64,000 nucleotides of DNA from Rhizomys pruinosus (Eukaryota > Chordata > Mammalia > Rodentia > Spalacidae), in NCBI GenBank assembly GCA_009823505.1, contig VZQC01006589.1, forward strand, positions 8,743,480 to 8,807,479, written 5' to 3'. The position numbers were made by a program, and so were the translations under genes. The notes under the pieces were generated by a model, which was given only the letters and a program-made list of their open reading frames with translations, was not told the origin of the DNA and did not search any database. Positions 22,201-33,648 of this stretch are shown here, one piece after another. Positions within the stretch are counted from its first letter, which is position 1; each line of letters opens with the position of its first letter.

Positions 22201-22427
22201 GGGGCTGGAGAGATGGCCTAGTGGTTAAGAGCGCCGACCGCTCTTACAGAGGACCCGGGTTCGATCCCCAGCACCCACATGGCAGCTGAGAACCGTCTGA
22301 AACTCCAATACCAGGAGAGCTCCAGTTCCAGGGGAATCCGACACCCTCTTCTGAATTCCGAGGCATTGCACGACATGGGTGCACAAACCTACATGCAGAC
22401 AGTACACTCATACACATACAAAAAAAA
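22201..22427 (+). mobile_element. B2 SINE
   Basis: Complete, with a perfect 14-bp TSD aaaactgttattgt (22,187-22,200 and 22,428-22,441). CpGs are retained in the head (gcgccgaccgctc) and B box (gggttcgatcccc), so it is a young insertion. Confidence 0.97.
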
Positions 22428-23094
22428 AAAACTGTTATTGTAAGTGGACATAGTGTTAAACTGAATTACAATGGCTTATTATTATACCCCTATATCAATG
22501 TTTCTTTAACCCCTCATCAGAGAAGCTTCTTTTGGCAGTAGACGACAATACAGAGGCCCATAATTAGTCAACGTGCAGAGAATAAGAGATTGCAGAGTTC
22601 TAAGCCTTAAATGAGTCACCCATCTCACATCCCTATCTATTCCCAAGGCTCAGAGCTCATCAAGGCAGGGGATTGGGGTTGTAAGAGCCAAAGGTGGTGA
22701 TGATGACTACAAGAAATAGTATTTTTCTGCACACAACAGGGCACAACAGGACAGATGCACAAATGAACTAGCGAGAGTCATGACAACACGCACAAGACCT
22801 GTGAGTTCATGGACGGGGAAGTGGCCTGTAGCCCCACCCTTAGCTGGGGAGCTATTGGCAATTGACAGCTGCTGGGGGACCCAGTGTCATTTTTCTTTAA
22901 GGGCATGACCGCAGGGCAAGCGCCCTCCAGGGCAGGTTCCACACTTAAGAGTATGTGGGTAGCACCAATTGGACTCTATGAGTGAAGAAGAAAAATCACA
23001 ACTTTGGGTGGGTAGGGAGGTGGGGGTGGATCTGAAAAGAGTTGGGGTAAGAGGCATATGATTGAGTAGATTGTATGATACTCTTAAAAAGTAA

Positions 23095-24240
23095 TAGATC
23101 TCTTAGTTCTAGAGGATACTATGCCAGGTGCTAAAAGAGAACATTTTAAAAAATGGTCTAACCCAGTACTAAAGTTAAATAACCATAATGACTGGCACAG
23201 CAAACTACCTCTATTGGTGCAGTAGAGACACTGTTATCTGGGGTGCATCAATAGCTATATAATAGGACTTAAAGCACTCTCAATGGGAGTGAATTCACGG
23301 GTGGCACTGTAACCATTGTCAAATACACATGGCTGTGGAGGTCATAGATTCTGGAGAAAACCATATCTGCATCATATCTCTAGACAAATGAATTTCTTAC
23401 CTAAATATGGATCTTTATATTTACAGACAAATATACCTGTCACCACTCATCAAATAAGCTTTTTTTGCACCAAATGGAGGCTACTGCACATTCCACAGCT
23501 GGTCACACATAGGGAATAAACGTCTGAGAGATGCCCAGTCCTAGCTGGCATATCTACAGTGGAACCTCCACACCCGAGGCTCATGGAACCTAGTGGAGAG
23601 GCGGTGGGAGAGAATGCTAGTGCACCCCTCAACTCTCCCCATTGAAGCCTCCTTGTGCTGCAGAGCATGAGGCACATAGAAGTCCACAACTGGCTATGTT
23701 TTAGTGAATATGAGACCACAGAGGATATGTCCTTGGATGGGACTCCTCTATTAAACGTTACCCACCCATGGCTCTGGAACCATATTGGAAGAGGGGTCAG
23801 AAGATTGTAAGAGCCAGGGTTGGTCCATGAACATAGGGAAACAGAGGCTTTCAGGCCACTGGAAGTGTGCTCAAGTGAACTTGTGGCAATGGCAACTTTG
23901 AGCACAAGACCCATGCCAACTCAGTCAGACAAGGGTCCAGAGTGGAGTGAGAGAAATGGGTGGTGGGCCAGCCTTAGCCTGAGAACTGTTGGAAACTGAT
24001 TATGGCTGGGTAAAGGAGAGTAGACCTTCCTTAAGATCTCTAGATAGGCTGAAGAGATTCCAGTGGATGGGCTCGCACCAAAGGACATCAGAGTAAAATG
24101 CTTGACCAGATGGCACTTACCGATGGGAGAGGTTGTGAGGTTGGGGATGGGAGGCATGGTTGGGGGAGGGGTTCTAAATTTGACTAAGAACTGTTATAGC
24201 AAATGTACAAAGGCTCAATAAAAATATTTTAAAAACATTA
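23095..24240 (+). mobile_element. Family B retroelement copy
   Basis: A second sense copy directly after the previous one: gtgctaaaagagaacatttt, catcaaataagcttttt, cctccacacccgaggctcat, aagattgtaagagccag and an A-rich 3' end after 'aatgtacaaaggctcaata'. A 154-codon antisense frame (23,450-23,914) is incidental. Confidence 0.7.
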
Positions 24241-24255
24241 ATAGAAAATATTTTT

Positions 24256-24327
24256 TTGGTCTTTTCGAGACAGGGTCTCCCTGTAGTCCCAGCTGTCCTG
24301 GAACTTACTCTGTAGACCAGGCTGGCC
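24256..24327 (-). mobile_element. 5'-truncated antisense B1
   Basis: Only the 3' half of B1, flanked by a perfect 16-bp TSD, aatagaaaatattttt (24,240-24,255 and 24,328-24,343). Confidence 0.92.
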
Positions 24328-24348
24328 AATAGAAAATATTTTTAATAA

Positions 24349-24525
24349 AAGAGGCCTGTGAGATAGATCAGCAGTCAAAGGTGCTTGCTACACAAGCCTG
24401 ATGACCTAGAACCCATGTAAAGGCAGAAGAGGAGACTCAGTTCCACAAAGTTGACTGATCACTACATGCACCATATGATAGGAATGTCCCTGTCCATTTA
24501 CATACAAACACAAACATTTAAAATT
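24349..24525 (+). mobile_element. B3-type SINE
   Basis: Older B2 relative: gtgagatagatcagcagtca, gtgcttgctacacaagcctg, atgacctagaacccatgtaa and a 'acatacaaacacaaaca' end. Confidence 0.65.
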
Positions 24526-26257
24526 TTTCAAATTTCTGCAGTGCAGAAGATTGAACAAATGAACACGACTGAACCACACTTCCCTGTCCTCCCCCTGCCC
24601 TGCCTCATTGCTCCACAGCAGCTTTTTTTCTAAACTGTCATTTAGACAATTGTTTTCCTTTTCCCTATTATGTGCCTATATACAGGGTGTTCATGATTCC
24701 AGTGAAAAAGCTTGCCTCAGAGCTGTGATAGCTCCCATAACACCCAACATCACACAAGGGCTTTTTATTGTTTTGTCAAGTGAACATAAATATGTGGATG
24801 GGTTTCATGCTTCAGATTTATAAATGAAAGTCTTCTTTGAAAAAAACATTATAGAGGAGGTGTTCTGTAGCTCAAGCTGATAGCTCAAGCTGGTATCACA
24901 GCATTGATCCAGCTTTCCTTTCTCTTTTGTCTAATGAGACTCATTCAGGTCTTTATATATCATCATTGATCATTGTCCTCATGTATAAATTTGAAATAGT
25001 CAAGTATTGCAAGTAATGTGTAACTAACACAAATGCTGTGCCGTGGGTGGATGTTTCTTGGATGACTCTCAGTGCTCCTCTCTACATGTCAGACTTCTTT
25101 CCTTCAAGGTCAACTCTCCTAAGAATATATCAGTGCCAGTGGAAGATGCTCACACCCCAACTCTCAGCTACTCCAGTGTTACCCTTCATAAAATAATTGC
25201 TCCCAGGGCTGGCTGCCTTATGACTATTTTGCATCTTTGCCTTGAAGAATTAATAAACTTTCCTATCTCCCTATCTCATTTTTTCAGTTAAAATTTAAGC
25301 TAAGTTCTTTATCAAAGCAGCAGTTATGTTTTTTTTTTGCCTTTCAGTACATGTAGTAGAATTCCATATTTTTAAAATATATAAATAGCAAAGGTCCAAA
25401 CAGAGAAAAACACCCTAAATGGACATGGTTCGCTGGGTTCTCACAGCAGGGGAGCCCATTCATCTTCTGTGATTGTTTTAGAAGAACTTGCTGTAGGTAG
25501 GTGTTACATAAACCTAAGCGATTCCTGGTATTGCAGTGCATCCCAATGAAATTCTTGACTGCTAAGTACCTTTATTGATTCCAGAGAATTCATCAGAGGG
25601 AAATGGAATAATAAGGTACATTAACACCTTCCATGATATATAATCCTTTTCAGGAAGCTTTGAAGCCCTCCAGGACCCAGAGCTAAAGAAATAATTTTCT
25701 CTCCAGTCTCTTGTGACTCTTATCCATGAAGGAAGGCAATTTCTTGCAGTCAGGTTTGCATTTCACTGTTTTTCATATTTGAGGCATTATTATTGTATTC
25801 ATCTTCTGCTTGCCAGTGGATATGCAATATTTACAAGGGTTTATTTTTGTTGTTGCTCTTTAAATAATGTGTATTGTTTCTTCACAAAGTCTGAGATGAA
25901 AAGTAGCTGCGTAGTTCTGACTGCATTAGAATAAATAGGAAAAATTATAAGCTCCAATTTCATCTAAACCCAGCCAGTCTTTCCAGTACTGGTTCTAACC
26001 AGTTCCTATTCATCTTGATATTTGGGCCATGGAGGTCACTGGATACAAATAAGTCTAGAAGCTTGGGATTCTTTGGGATAATAGACTCCTTGGACTGAAG
26101 GTGGGAGGGGGGGAGGCGCTTGATCTGCTTACCGATTAAAGCATGCAAATTGTATTTTCTATTAGTGTCTGTCAAGAGTCAAGCACACTGACAGAGTGTA
26201 CAGAGATACAGAAGGCAACAACCGTAGCAGTCCTTCCTTAGCTCATAACCATATGCA
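24526..26257. other. Unique-looking sequence, no gene recognised
   Basis: Mostly non-repetitive to the eye. Frames such as 25,043-25,291 and 25,713-25,934 match nothing I recognise and show no splice context. No promoter or RNA gene identified. Confidence 0.5.
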
Positions 26258-26271
26258 TAAGAATGAACTTA

Positions 26272-26527
26272 GGGGCTAGAGAGATGGCCTAGCGGTTAAG
26301 AGCGCCGACCACTCTTGCAGAGGACCCGGGTTCAATCCCCAGCACCCACATGGCGGCCGAGAGCCATCTGAAACTCCAATTCCAGGAGAACTCCAGTTCC
26401 AGGGGAATCCAAGACCCTCTTCTGACCTCCGCGGCATTGCACGACACGGGTGCACAGACTTGCATGCAGACAGTACATTCATACACATACAGAAATAAAT
26501 AAAATTAATTAAAAAAATTTTAAAAAA
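26272..26527 (+). mobile_element. B2 SINE
   Basis: Complete B2 with TSD aagaatgaactta (26,259-26,271 and 26,528-26,540). It carries the duplicated 'aactcca(a/g)ttccagg' segment and retained CpGs (ggcggccga, cctccgcggc). Confidence 0.97.
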
Positions 26528-26540
26528 AAGAATGAACTTA

Positions 26541-27113
26541 GAGTGTTCAAGGGGAGGTAGAAAGGGGGATGTACTTCTGGTCCTCTGTTCTTTCTGTAGT
26601 CACTTTGGCTTAGCCTGAATCACTTTGGTCCAAGACACCATAGCAGCCTGAGGAACTTTGCTTTTTAAATACAACATAGCAATAACCATGATGAACATTA
26701 GGCATGATAAGCTTGGAAAGAAAACTTCCCTGTTAATATCTGTGGATTAGGGGTAGGAGTACTACTGAGTCTTGAATGTTAGATCTTTTTTTTCATCTAA
26801 CTACCATGTGGATGTTAATTCCAGGCATGGGGACTTGAGTTTTGACTTATGTAAAGTCAAAATGTCTGGCTAGGTGATTAGGGAAGGATTTTCAAACAAT
26901 AATTCTAATCTTATATTTCCTTGTAGTATCTACTGTCTGGCAAGGATCATGGGTGACTGATTGGAACAAGAGCCTTTTGCTGCATCTCCAGGAGCCATAC
27001 CAAATGCTGGAGAACCAAACCATGAGATTACAGGACAGAATTCTTTTCTTTCCTTTTATTTCTTTCCTTTTATTAAGCTCTAGTCTGTCTGGGAAAACTG
27101 AGAACACAGAAAG
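26541..27113. other. Unassigned sequence
   Basis: No gene or well-defined repeat recognised. It leads into the LTR at 27,114. Confidence 0.4.
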
Positions 27114-27668
27114 TGTTAGGGGGAGGTCAGAAATAGTTAATCAGAAGGAAAGCATTAACTGTAAAATTGAATTAGCTAAAGCAAGCCAGGTCCCCATGAC
27201 TACCTTAACCACAAGAACACAGTCCAGTCCTGAGTTCCTAGTTCCCACAGCTACCTGACGTCAGGATGAACTTTCCCAGCCCTGAAGGAGTGCTTCCTAC
27301 CCACTAAAGAGCCCACTCCTCTCCAAGGGGCTTCATACTGCTAAACACAACCAATCAGCTTAAAGGTCACCACTACTTGCATTGTGTTTCTATAGCCTTG
27401 AAACTGTGTTTCTAGAATGTCACCAAATTCCTCTAGTTTGTGGTTTTTGTCCTTAAAAGCTCTCTGTAACAGACAGTTGAGGTTGCACCCATCCCTTCCT
27501 GGAGTGGGTTGCATCCCTGTTGCATCAAAAATTGACACACACCACCACCCGCCCCGATGCATCAGTTTTGTCAATTGGGTTCTGATGCACTAGGAAATTA
27601 AATAAATTTTGTATCAAAGATTGAATCCTGGGCTTGAGAGGTTTTCTGTGCAATTTTCGGACCCAACA
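27114..27668 (+). mobile_element. Solo LTR with CRE, CCAAT and poly(A) signal
   Basis: A 555-bp candidate LTR with near-inverted ends (TGTTAGGG...ACCCAACA). In order it has a palindromic CRE, CTGACGTCAG core (TGACGTCA 27,256-27,263), CCAAT (27,351-27,355), a TTAAAA TATA-like box (about 27,453) and AATAAA (27,601-27,606). Flanks are A-rich, so a TSD cannot be asserted. No gag, pol or env sequence is attached. ERV class undetermined. Confidence 0.65.
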
Positions 27669-28480
27669 AAAAGAATGTGAAGTCACAGAGTCACAAAATG
27701 CCAGGAGGAAGGAGAAAACAAGGTCCATGCTGCCAAGAGAGCATGCCTGACAATATTGGAGTGTCCTGTGGGGCTCCCACAGCCAGGAGACCACCTTGCC
27801 AGAGCCCCCATCGAGCCTTGCCTGTGTCTTGATGTGAAAAGAGTAACAACAGGACTGCATCCACAGGACAGAAGGAGAACACAGCAGCTGGAGCACAGAT
27901 GCCAAAAAGCTGTCAAGCAGCATCATTGACAACAGGGCTGACTGAGCCTGGGCTTATGTTGATCAAGCCTCTACTGTGTTTATGACCTTCTGCCTAGACT
28001 CTGTGATGAAGTTAAACTGACTTCTTTCTTTTCAATGTGCTTATCTTTCCTCCTCTCTCATCTAGACTCGGCTCCGTGGAGATAGACAATGCCAACTGCT
28101 TTCCTTTGCCTAGCCCCACCTGTCAGCTGCTGTGCTCCAGTCTCATCTTCTCCACAGTCTTTCCATCAGTTTCCTCAGTGTTTTCAGGTCTCCCCATTTT
28201 TCACGATAACGACAGTCTGTCCTATCCCCACCAGGTTTCTCCCCTTTCAGTCTATTGTTTGTCCTGTGTGACATCCTTCGTGGACTGGAGCTACTGCGTA
28301 TTTGACCTGTGCATCTGGGGAACATCTGTTTCTCTAGATGAGGATAGAGTGCTGAGCACAAAGCCTTGGACTGGTGGGTGTCCATTAAGGCTCTGGGAGC
28401 TCCACCCACAGCATCAAACTCTCTCACAACACATCCTTCCCCTCAAAAAGAAAATGTGGATGATTTCTCCCCACAGCCTG
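27669..28480. other. Unique-looking GC-richer segment
   Basis: No recognised repeat. It contains an open frame of 151 codons (28,037-28,492, plus strand) rich in Ser, Pro and Cys with no family I recognise. It overlaps similar-length frames on the other strand, so it is probably chance. Confidence 0.35.
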
Positions 28481-28625
28481 AGGCTTCCTTGACAAGAGAT
28501 TTAACCTCAGCATGTCACATCAATAAAATGGAGACCAATTAAATGAAACAAAATTGAGAAGTGCTATATAGAGAGCTTGATCTGAAGTCAGTGCTCAGTA
28601 GGTACCAACCACTTTGTTTAGTTGT
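28480..28625 (+). mobile_element. MIR relic
   Basis: Matches the MIR core and 3' half in order: ttaacctcagcatgtcacat, aataaaatgg, attaaatgaaa, and 'gtcagtgctcagtaggtacc'. Old mammalian SINE. Confidence 0.6.
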
Positions 28626-28666
28626 TCTGGCTTTCTGATTCTTTCCTGCCCAGTGCTTCTTTCACT

Positions 28667-28667
<1 letters not shown>

Positions 28668-28727
<60 letters not shown>
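28668..28727. repeat. (T)60 homopolymer
   Basis: Sixty consecutive T. No adjacent element of matching age explains it; its length is likely to be unreliable. Confidence 0.95.
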
Positions 28728-28904
28728 CTTCAGACTATTTCTTCTGCTCAGGAGAATGTTCTAGTCTATTCCATTTTATCAACTCTAAGCCATTATTCTA
28801 GCCTTCCCTTAAGGGTAACTATTCTTATCACTGAACCACAGTCCTCTTATTACACAGGACTCATGGCTGCCTCCACATTCACTGCTTCCTCTTTTGCTTC
28901 TCTT

Positions 28905-29020
28905 CACAGAGTCTCACTATGTGTCCCATACTGGCCTCAATCTCTTAGTTCTCTTGCTTCAGCCTCCCAAGTGGTGGGATTATATAGGCCCAAGCCACCC
29001 CGCCTGACCCCACCACTTTC
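28905..29020 (-). mobile_element. Proto-B1 / 7SL-derived monomer
   Basis: Antisense 7SL-like text without typical B1 diagnostic spacing: gagtctcactatgtgtccca, cttgcttcagcctcccaagt, ggtgggatta and gccaccccgcctgacc. It looks like a pB1D/FLAM-type monomer, older than the B1s nearby. Confidence 0.5.
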
Positions 29021-29036
29021 TCTTGATACAATATTT

Positions 29037-29161
29037 TTTTTTTGAGACTGGGTTTCCCTGCAGCTCCAGCTGGCTTGGAATTAGCCTCAATTTCATAGAG
29101 ATCCACCTGTCTCTGCCTCCTGAGTGGTGGGATTCAAGGTATGTGCCACCAGGCCTGGCTT
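29037..29161 (-). mobile_element. Antisense B1
   Basis: T-run then gagactgggtttccctgcag through gtgccaccaggcctggct. Moderately diverged. Confidence 0.85.
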
Positions 29162-29261
29162 GATATAGTAATTTTATATTAACTTATATATGTGTAATAT
29201 TTTATATTAACTTATATATGTATATATCTGTCTTTTGGCTATCTCTCCAACAAATGTGATA

Positions 29262-29345
29262 GATCCTTTAGGGCATGGTCCATGGAGTGAGTGGTCTTTC
29301 TGGAACAGAGTACCCGGCAGGTTTTAATAAATGGTGAGAAGCTGG
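29262..29345 (+). mobile_element. L2 3' end relic
   Basis: cctttagggcatggtccatg, 'ggaacagagtacccggcagg' and 'ttttaataaatggtgag' follow the order of the L2 3' terminus. Weak but co-linear. Confidence 0.4.
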
Positions 29346-30265
29346 GTGCATGAAATGAAAATGACCAATCTTAGACTTGTTTTATGTATGATCTAAATCT
29401 ACTGGTCAGTTTTTACATGTTTCCATGCTGGCTTTGTTTCAGAGAGTCCAGGAAGATCTGCTGTTGTATTTTGAGCAGTATTCTCCACAGCATCTCTCTC
29501 TCAACCTGATAAATTAGCAGTCACTCAGGAAGCACTTCTCTATGCTTCTCCCCAAGTACTTCATAAAAGGTTAAAACAAACTCTTTGAAAGGATGAGCTT
29601 TTATTGCCAATTTATTTCTCTAATTGATGGAATTAAAATAAGAGTGGCAAATTAGCTAAGTTTGATCCCAGGTACAGAGCACGACATTTGTAAGTCCTGC
29701 AATGCAGTCTTAATTGCTATCTGCACGACTGTGATTAGGAGTATTACATTATTTATTTAGCCCTTGATGCTATTCTCAGAACTAGAACCAACCAACCATT
29801 CTTTAAATTTCCATTCTCAGATGCTGCCTGCTGATACTGTAGATTTGCACTATGGGCTGGGAAGCTGCAGGTGGTGCTTCCAAAGCTTGTTGGTGGGGGA
29901 TCACTTCCTCTTCAGTGTAGTCTAAGTAAAAGAAGGAATGCTAAGTTATGGAACAATGGGGGAGTATAGATAATTAGAACAGAAATGAGGGTCAAGTGAC
30001 TCTGAACTGCTGATCTGAAGAGCCTTGGAAGAACTGACAGGCAAATTCGCAAGATTACACTTTGGTAATGGGACCGACCATAGGCAGATTGTGAGTAGGC
30101 TCAGTTGTGCTTGGCCTCTCCTCTTCAGGGATCTAGAATCAAGGGCCTTCTCATTTGGTCTGGTCTGCGTTCATCAGAATTGTGTGCCTAAATGCTAATT
30201 TCCTTCTCCATTATTCTGCTAAGGATGACTCTCAGCATTCTATAAGGAAAGGGGAAGCAACGCAT
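29345..30265. other. Unique sequence, candidate conserved noncoding
   Basis: Non-repetitive. 29,590-29,770 is dense in homeodomain-like TAAT/ATTA and CCAAT-like cores with no coding potential. This may be an old regulatory element, inferred from composition only. Confidence 0.3.
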
Positions 30266-30435
30266 TGTCACAGGACCCTGAGTTAAATCCCATCTGAAAA
30301 CCATAGAGCCTTTAGCAAAATTTAATTGCTTTTCCATGGCCCTAGTCTCCTCCAGCAATAAACACATCAGGATAACAAGAGCTATCTCATAGCCTTTTAT
30401 GCAATGAGACTAACCTCAATAAAATATTACTCTCA
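30265..30435 (+). mobile_element. MIR relic
   Basis: Co-linear MIR blocks: gagttaaatcccatct, 'agtctcctccagcaataaa', 'ggataacaagagctatctca' and 'gcaatgagactaacctcaataaa'. Confidence 0.55.
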
Positions 30436-30566
30436 TTTATAACCATTAGAGGTTTATTTGTTAACCTCCAGGTAAGGTATTTGCACTTTAGTTAAGAGTT
30501 TTTAAATCAGAAATCTAACAATCCAAAGAATTTACTATAGTTTTATGAAACTTTAGACACTAGAAA

Positions 30567-30671
30567 TGTGTGTGTATGTGTGTGTATGTGTGTATGTGTG
30601 TAAGTATGTGTGTGTATGTGTGTGTATGTATGTGTGTGTATTGTGTGTGTATGTGTGTATGTATGTTTGTA

Positions 30672-30720
<49 letters not shown>
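30567..30720. repeat. (TG)n / (TATG)n microsatellite
   Basis: Impure TG and TATG units with a pure (TG) run at about 30,676-30,712. Confidence 0.95.
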
Positions 30721-31574
30721 TGGGGAGTGAGCTATCTGGGGCCTAATAGACTGTGCTAAATTGAATTATCGATCTCTGACTACCTTACGGTGTGTCTCAC
30801 ATAGTCAGTAACTGGACTGGTGGCATTTTTTCTTTAAATTATGCATCTCAATTATGTGCCAGTAATTCTGAGGTTACCCCAGCTTCCTGAGAGGCCTATG
30901 TTCACTAAGTTGGTTCCTGCGGACTGTTTATGTAACCTCCTTGGACTAAGTGGAGTATGCCTGACTCTTGGATTCTCATCATTGCTAGTTTAGTTTCCTC
31001 TATCATTGTTGAATGATGAGACTGTTTATTTATTGTTTACCAGTTTTCAGAAGGTGTGAGACCACGTGATAATCATGAACTTGGGCTGAGCGAACCACTG
31101 CAGGGATGGCTCGGAGCCTAGTATGTCCTCAGTAGACTTTTTTACACAGAAGATTTATTACCATTTTTCTATTACATGGTTGGGCAAAATATTTGTAATT
31201 AATTCTTGAGCCACTGAAAGAAGACCCAGACAAGAAACAAATATTCAGTAATTTAAAAAAGTATATTAATCCAAGATGTCATTTTTGCTAGAAAGATTAC
31301 ATCTCTGTTTTGAGGATCAAACACTCAATAAGTCATTTCATAATTTTTTTCACTGCTGCAGTCAGCCCTATTAAGGTAGCTGATTGTACATTTTTTATTG
31401 GTAGAAAGGAACTTTGGGCAATCTCAAAGTCATGCTGTGATTATAGTAAAGTAAAAACTAACAGCCTCTATGAGATTTTCTCTGCTAATCTTCAAAAGTG
31501 TCTGAGAACTTTTCACAAACTGCAACACTGGGGCTCACCTCTCAGAGATTTGATCTTATTCAATGTGAGTTTTT
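30721..31574. other. Unique-looking sequence
   Basis: No gene or repeat recognised. The 88-codon frame at 31,310-31,576 lacks any recognisable motif. Confidence 0.4.
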
Positions 31575-31586
31575 AGGCAATGGTAG

Positions 31587-31815
31587 TTTTTTATTTAATT
31601 TACTAATTTTTAATTTATATGTATAAGTATATTGCTTGCATGTGTGTAAGTGCACCCGTGACATGCAATGCCCATGGAGATCAGAAGAGGGTGTCAGATC
31701 CCCTGGAACTGGATTTACAGACAGTCGTTAGCTACCATGTGGGTGCTGGGAATGGATCTTGTGTCCTTTGTAATAGTAGTGGTACTCTTAACTGCTGAGC
31801 CATCTCTCTAGCCCC
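31587..31815 (-). mobile_element. Antisense B2
   Basis: Antisense B2 flanked by aggcaatggtag (31,575-31,586) and aggcattggtag (31,816-31,827), an 11/12 TSD. More diverged than the sense B2s. Confidence 0.9.
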
Positions 31816-31977
31816 AGGCATTGGTAGATTTTCAAAGCTCTCCATGCAATTTTAATGCTCAGTGTTCACAATTATTGGTTTGGTTTTCCAGTGCTAAATG
31901 AGGATTGAAAACCATTGACAAATGGGATAATATAGATAGTGGTTATAAATTACCCATGTAGTGTTTCTTTCTTTCTT

Positions 31978-32125
31978 TTTTTGGTATTTTTGAGTCAGGG
32001 TCTCCCTTTAGCCCCAGCTGTCCTGGACCTTACTATGTAGACCAGGCTGGACTTGAACTCACAGAGATCCACCTGCCTCTGCCTCCCAAGTGCTGGGATT
32101 AAAGGTGTGTGCCACCACGCCCACT
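31978..32125 (-). mobile_element. Antisense B1
   Basis: Near-complete, flanked on both sides by tttctttcttt-like sequence, a probable TSD in a CTTT microsatellite. Confidence 0.88.
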
Positions 32126-32404
32126 CTTTCTTTCTTTCTTTTAAAATATATCTGAATTATTTTTGGTTAGCTTGCATATTTGCTATAAAGATAAAAGTCA
32201 GAAAAAGTTAATAACATTGCATAATCTGAGGTAACTTAAATTTTTCCAGTCCTCATATTTCCTAGAAAAGGTCAGAGACCCTGACATACAAAATACAAAT
32301 GAGCCATTGTGTGCCTTCCAACTGTGGCCTGGACTGAGAGAGCTCAGCAACGCCTGGGAGCTCATTAACTCAGCAGTGGATTCGTTATATTGTCCATTGC
32401 TGTG

Positions 32405-33120
32405 GCAGACTAGTTGAGAAAAAGCAGTTCAAAGCCTGAAAGATGTTTCAGCCTGCTATTTCAGAGGGTTTGGTCCATGTTGACCAGCTCTGTTTTTCCT
32501 GAGACTGCGACAAGACACTTCACCGTGGCAAAAGCTGGTGGTGCAACAAATCTGCTCACATCAGGTTGGCTAGGAAACAGAGAGAGGGTTTCTCTAATAT
32601 CTATGTGCATATGGCTATGTTTACAATGCCACACATGAGTTTCCTCCCACTAAGTGGGATTTAGGTCTAAATAGTCATTGATTTCCCGAAGATAAAAGTG
32701 CCACTATTGCACCTATGTCATATGTTGTGCTGGTCATTGACATGGATGTTTGGTCTTAAAGCTGCTGTTGTACCATTGATTGATGATCTCCCTTAGTGGG
32801 TTGCATAGTGTTATCCAAAGCTATGAGAGCAGCCTTCAGGGGAGGAGGCTTCCAGGTCAGTTCCAGCTCCATTGCTCCAAATCTGGTCTCCAAGTTATGT
32901 CCTGTCTTCAGCAATATGGTCTTACCTTCAGTTTCTGGAAGGCAATCAAAGGCTGTGGCAATAGGCTGTGTAATTTTGGGAGTCTTTTGGACTACCCTGG
33001 GCAATGACTATTTTTGTTATGTAGCCTTCAGCTATGGACATGGACTCATGGAGAGATTTTGTATGTGGAATTTGTCATTAGGTTGTTAGACTAATAGGAT
33101 TATGTCTGTTTTTTTACACT
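32405..33120 (-). mobile_element. Family B retroelement, antisense 5' part
   Basis: The reverse complement matches 16,905-17,450, including ctagtgtaaaaaaacagaca, ctaacaacctaatgacaaat and the cctggaagcctcc and acctgatgtgagcag-like blocks. It shows that the region 5' of 'ggtgaaggc' belongs to the family. The element C module is not attached here. Confidence 0.65.
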
Positions 33121-33177
33121 AGTTAGTTTATCCTGTCTGATATTGTTTACATAGGTTCCTTCTGTCTGGTACTGTTT

Positions 33178-33357
33178 CTTGTTATTTTTATTTTATGCAT
33201 ATGAGTGTTCTGCCTGCATATAATGCCTTTGAAGGCTAGAAGAGGGCATTGGAGATATAAGTGTTTATTAGCCACCATGTGGATGGTGGGACCTGAACCC
33301 AGATCCTCTGTAGGAGCATCCACTACTCTTAACTGTTGAGCCTTCTCTCCAAACACC
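33178..33357 (-). mobile_element. Antisense B2/B3-type SINE
   Basis: gttctgcctgcatataatgc, ttagccaccatgtggatggt, cctgaacccagatcctctgt and a 'gagccttctctccaaacacc' head. Old copy. Confidence 0.75.
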
Positions 33358-33404
33358 TTCATCACCTTTCAATAGTACCCTATTCAAAAATATTAAAACA
33401 TGTA

Positions 33405-33648
33405 TTATCCCATGATCTATCCATCAGTTGTAAAACGCAATTATGAGCAAGCCAGTAAGCAGCATTTCTCCATGGCCTGTGCCTCAGCTTCTGCCTCCAG
33501 ATTCCTTCCCTGAGTTCCCACCTTGGGCTCCCTGAGTGATGAACTGTGCACCAGGAGATGTGAGCTGAATAAACCCTTTCTCCCCCCCCAAGTTGGTAGT
33601 GGTCAGCATGTTTTGTCACAGTGATTGAAGACAAAGTAGAACAGAAAT
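33405..33648 (+). mobile_element. ERVL-class 5' LTR (5'-truncated)
   Basis: LTR 3' part with gtgagctgaataaaccctttc (AATAAA in R), ending just before the primer site at 33,649. It matches the LTR at 34,779-35,385 and the antisense one at 1,905. Confidence 0.75.

Larger units (their letters stand above)
21470..23090 (+). mobile_element. Family B retroelement with two B2 inserts
   Basis: Blocks in order: gttgttggccagtaggtccc, cccgat-type central region, cctcatcagagaagcttctt (about 22,510), gcacacaacagg and a 'gtatgatactctt' 3' end. Split by B2 insertions at 21,614 and 22,201. More diverged than the 16.9-kb copy. Confidence 0.7.

Noticed and set aside
23450..23914. 154-codon open frame on the minus strand as a gene
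   Set aside because: It is antisense to a family B copy, not preserved in the other copies, and has no recognisable domain.
28037..28492. 151-codon open frame as a host exon
   Set aside because: No recognisable domain or convincing splice context, and comparable frames exist on the opposite strand. Low-complexity Ser/Pro/Cys composition.
28614..29045. 143-codon open frame containing a poly-Phe stretch
   Set aside because: The Phe run is the T60 tract, and the rest is antisense SINE.
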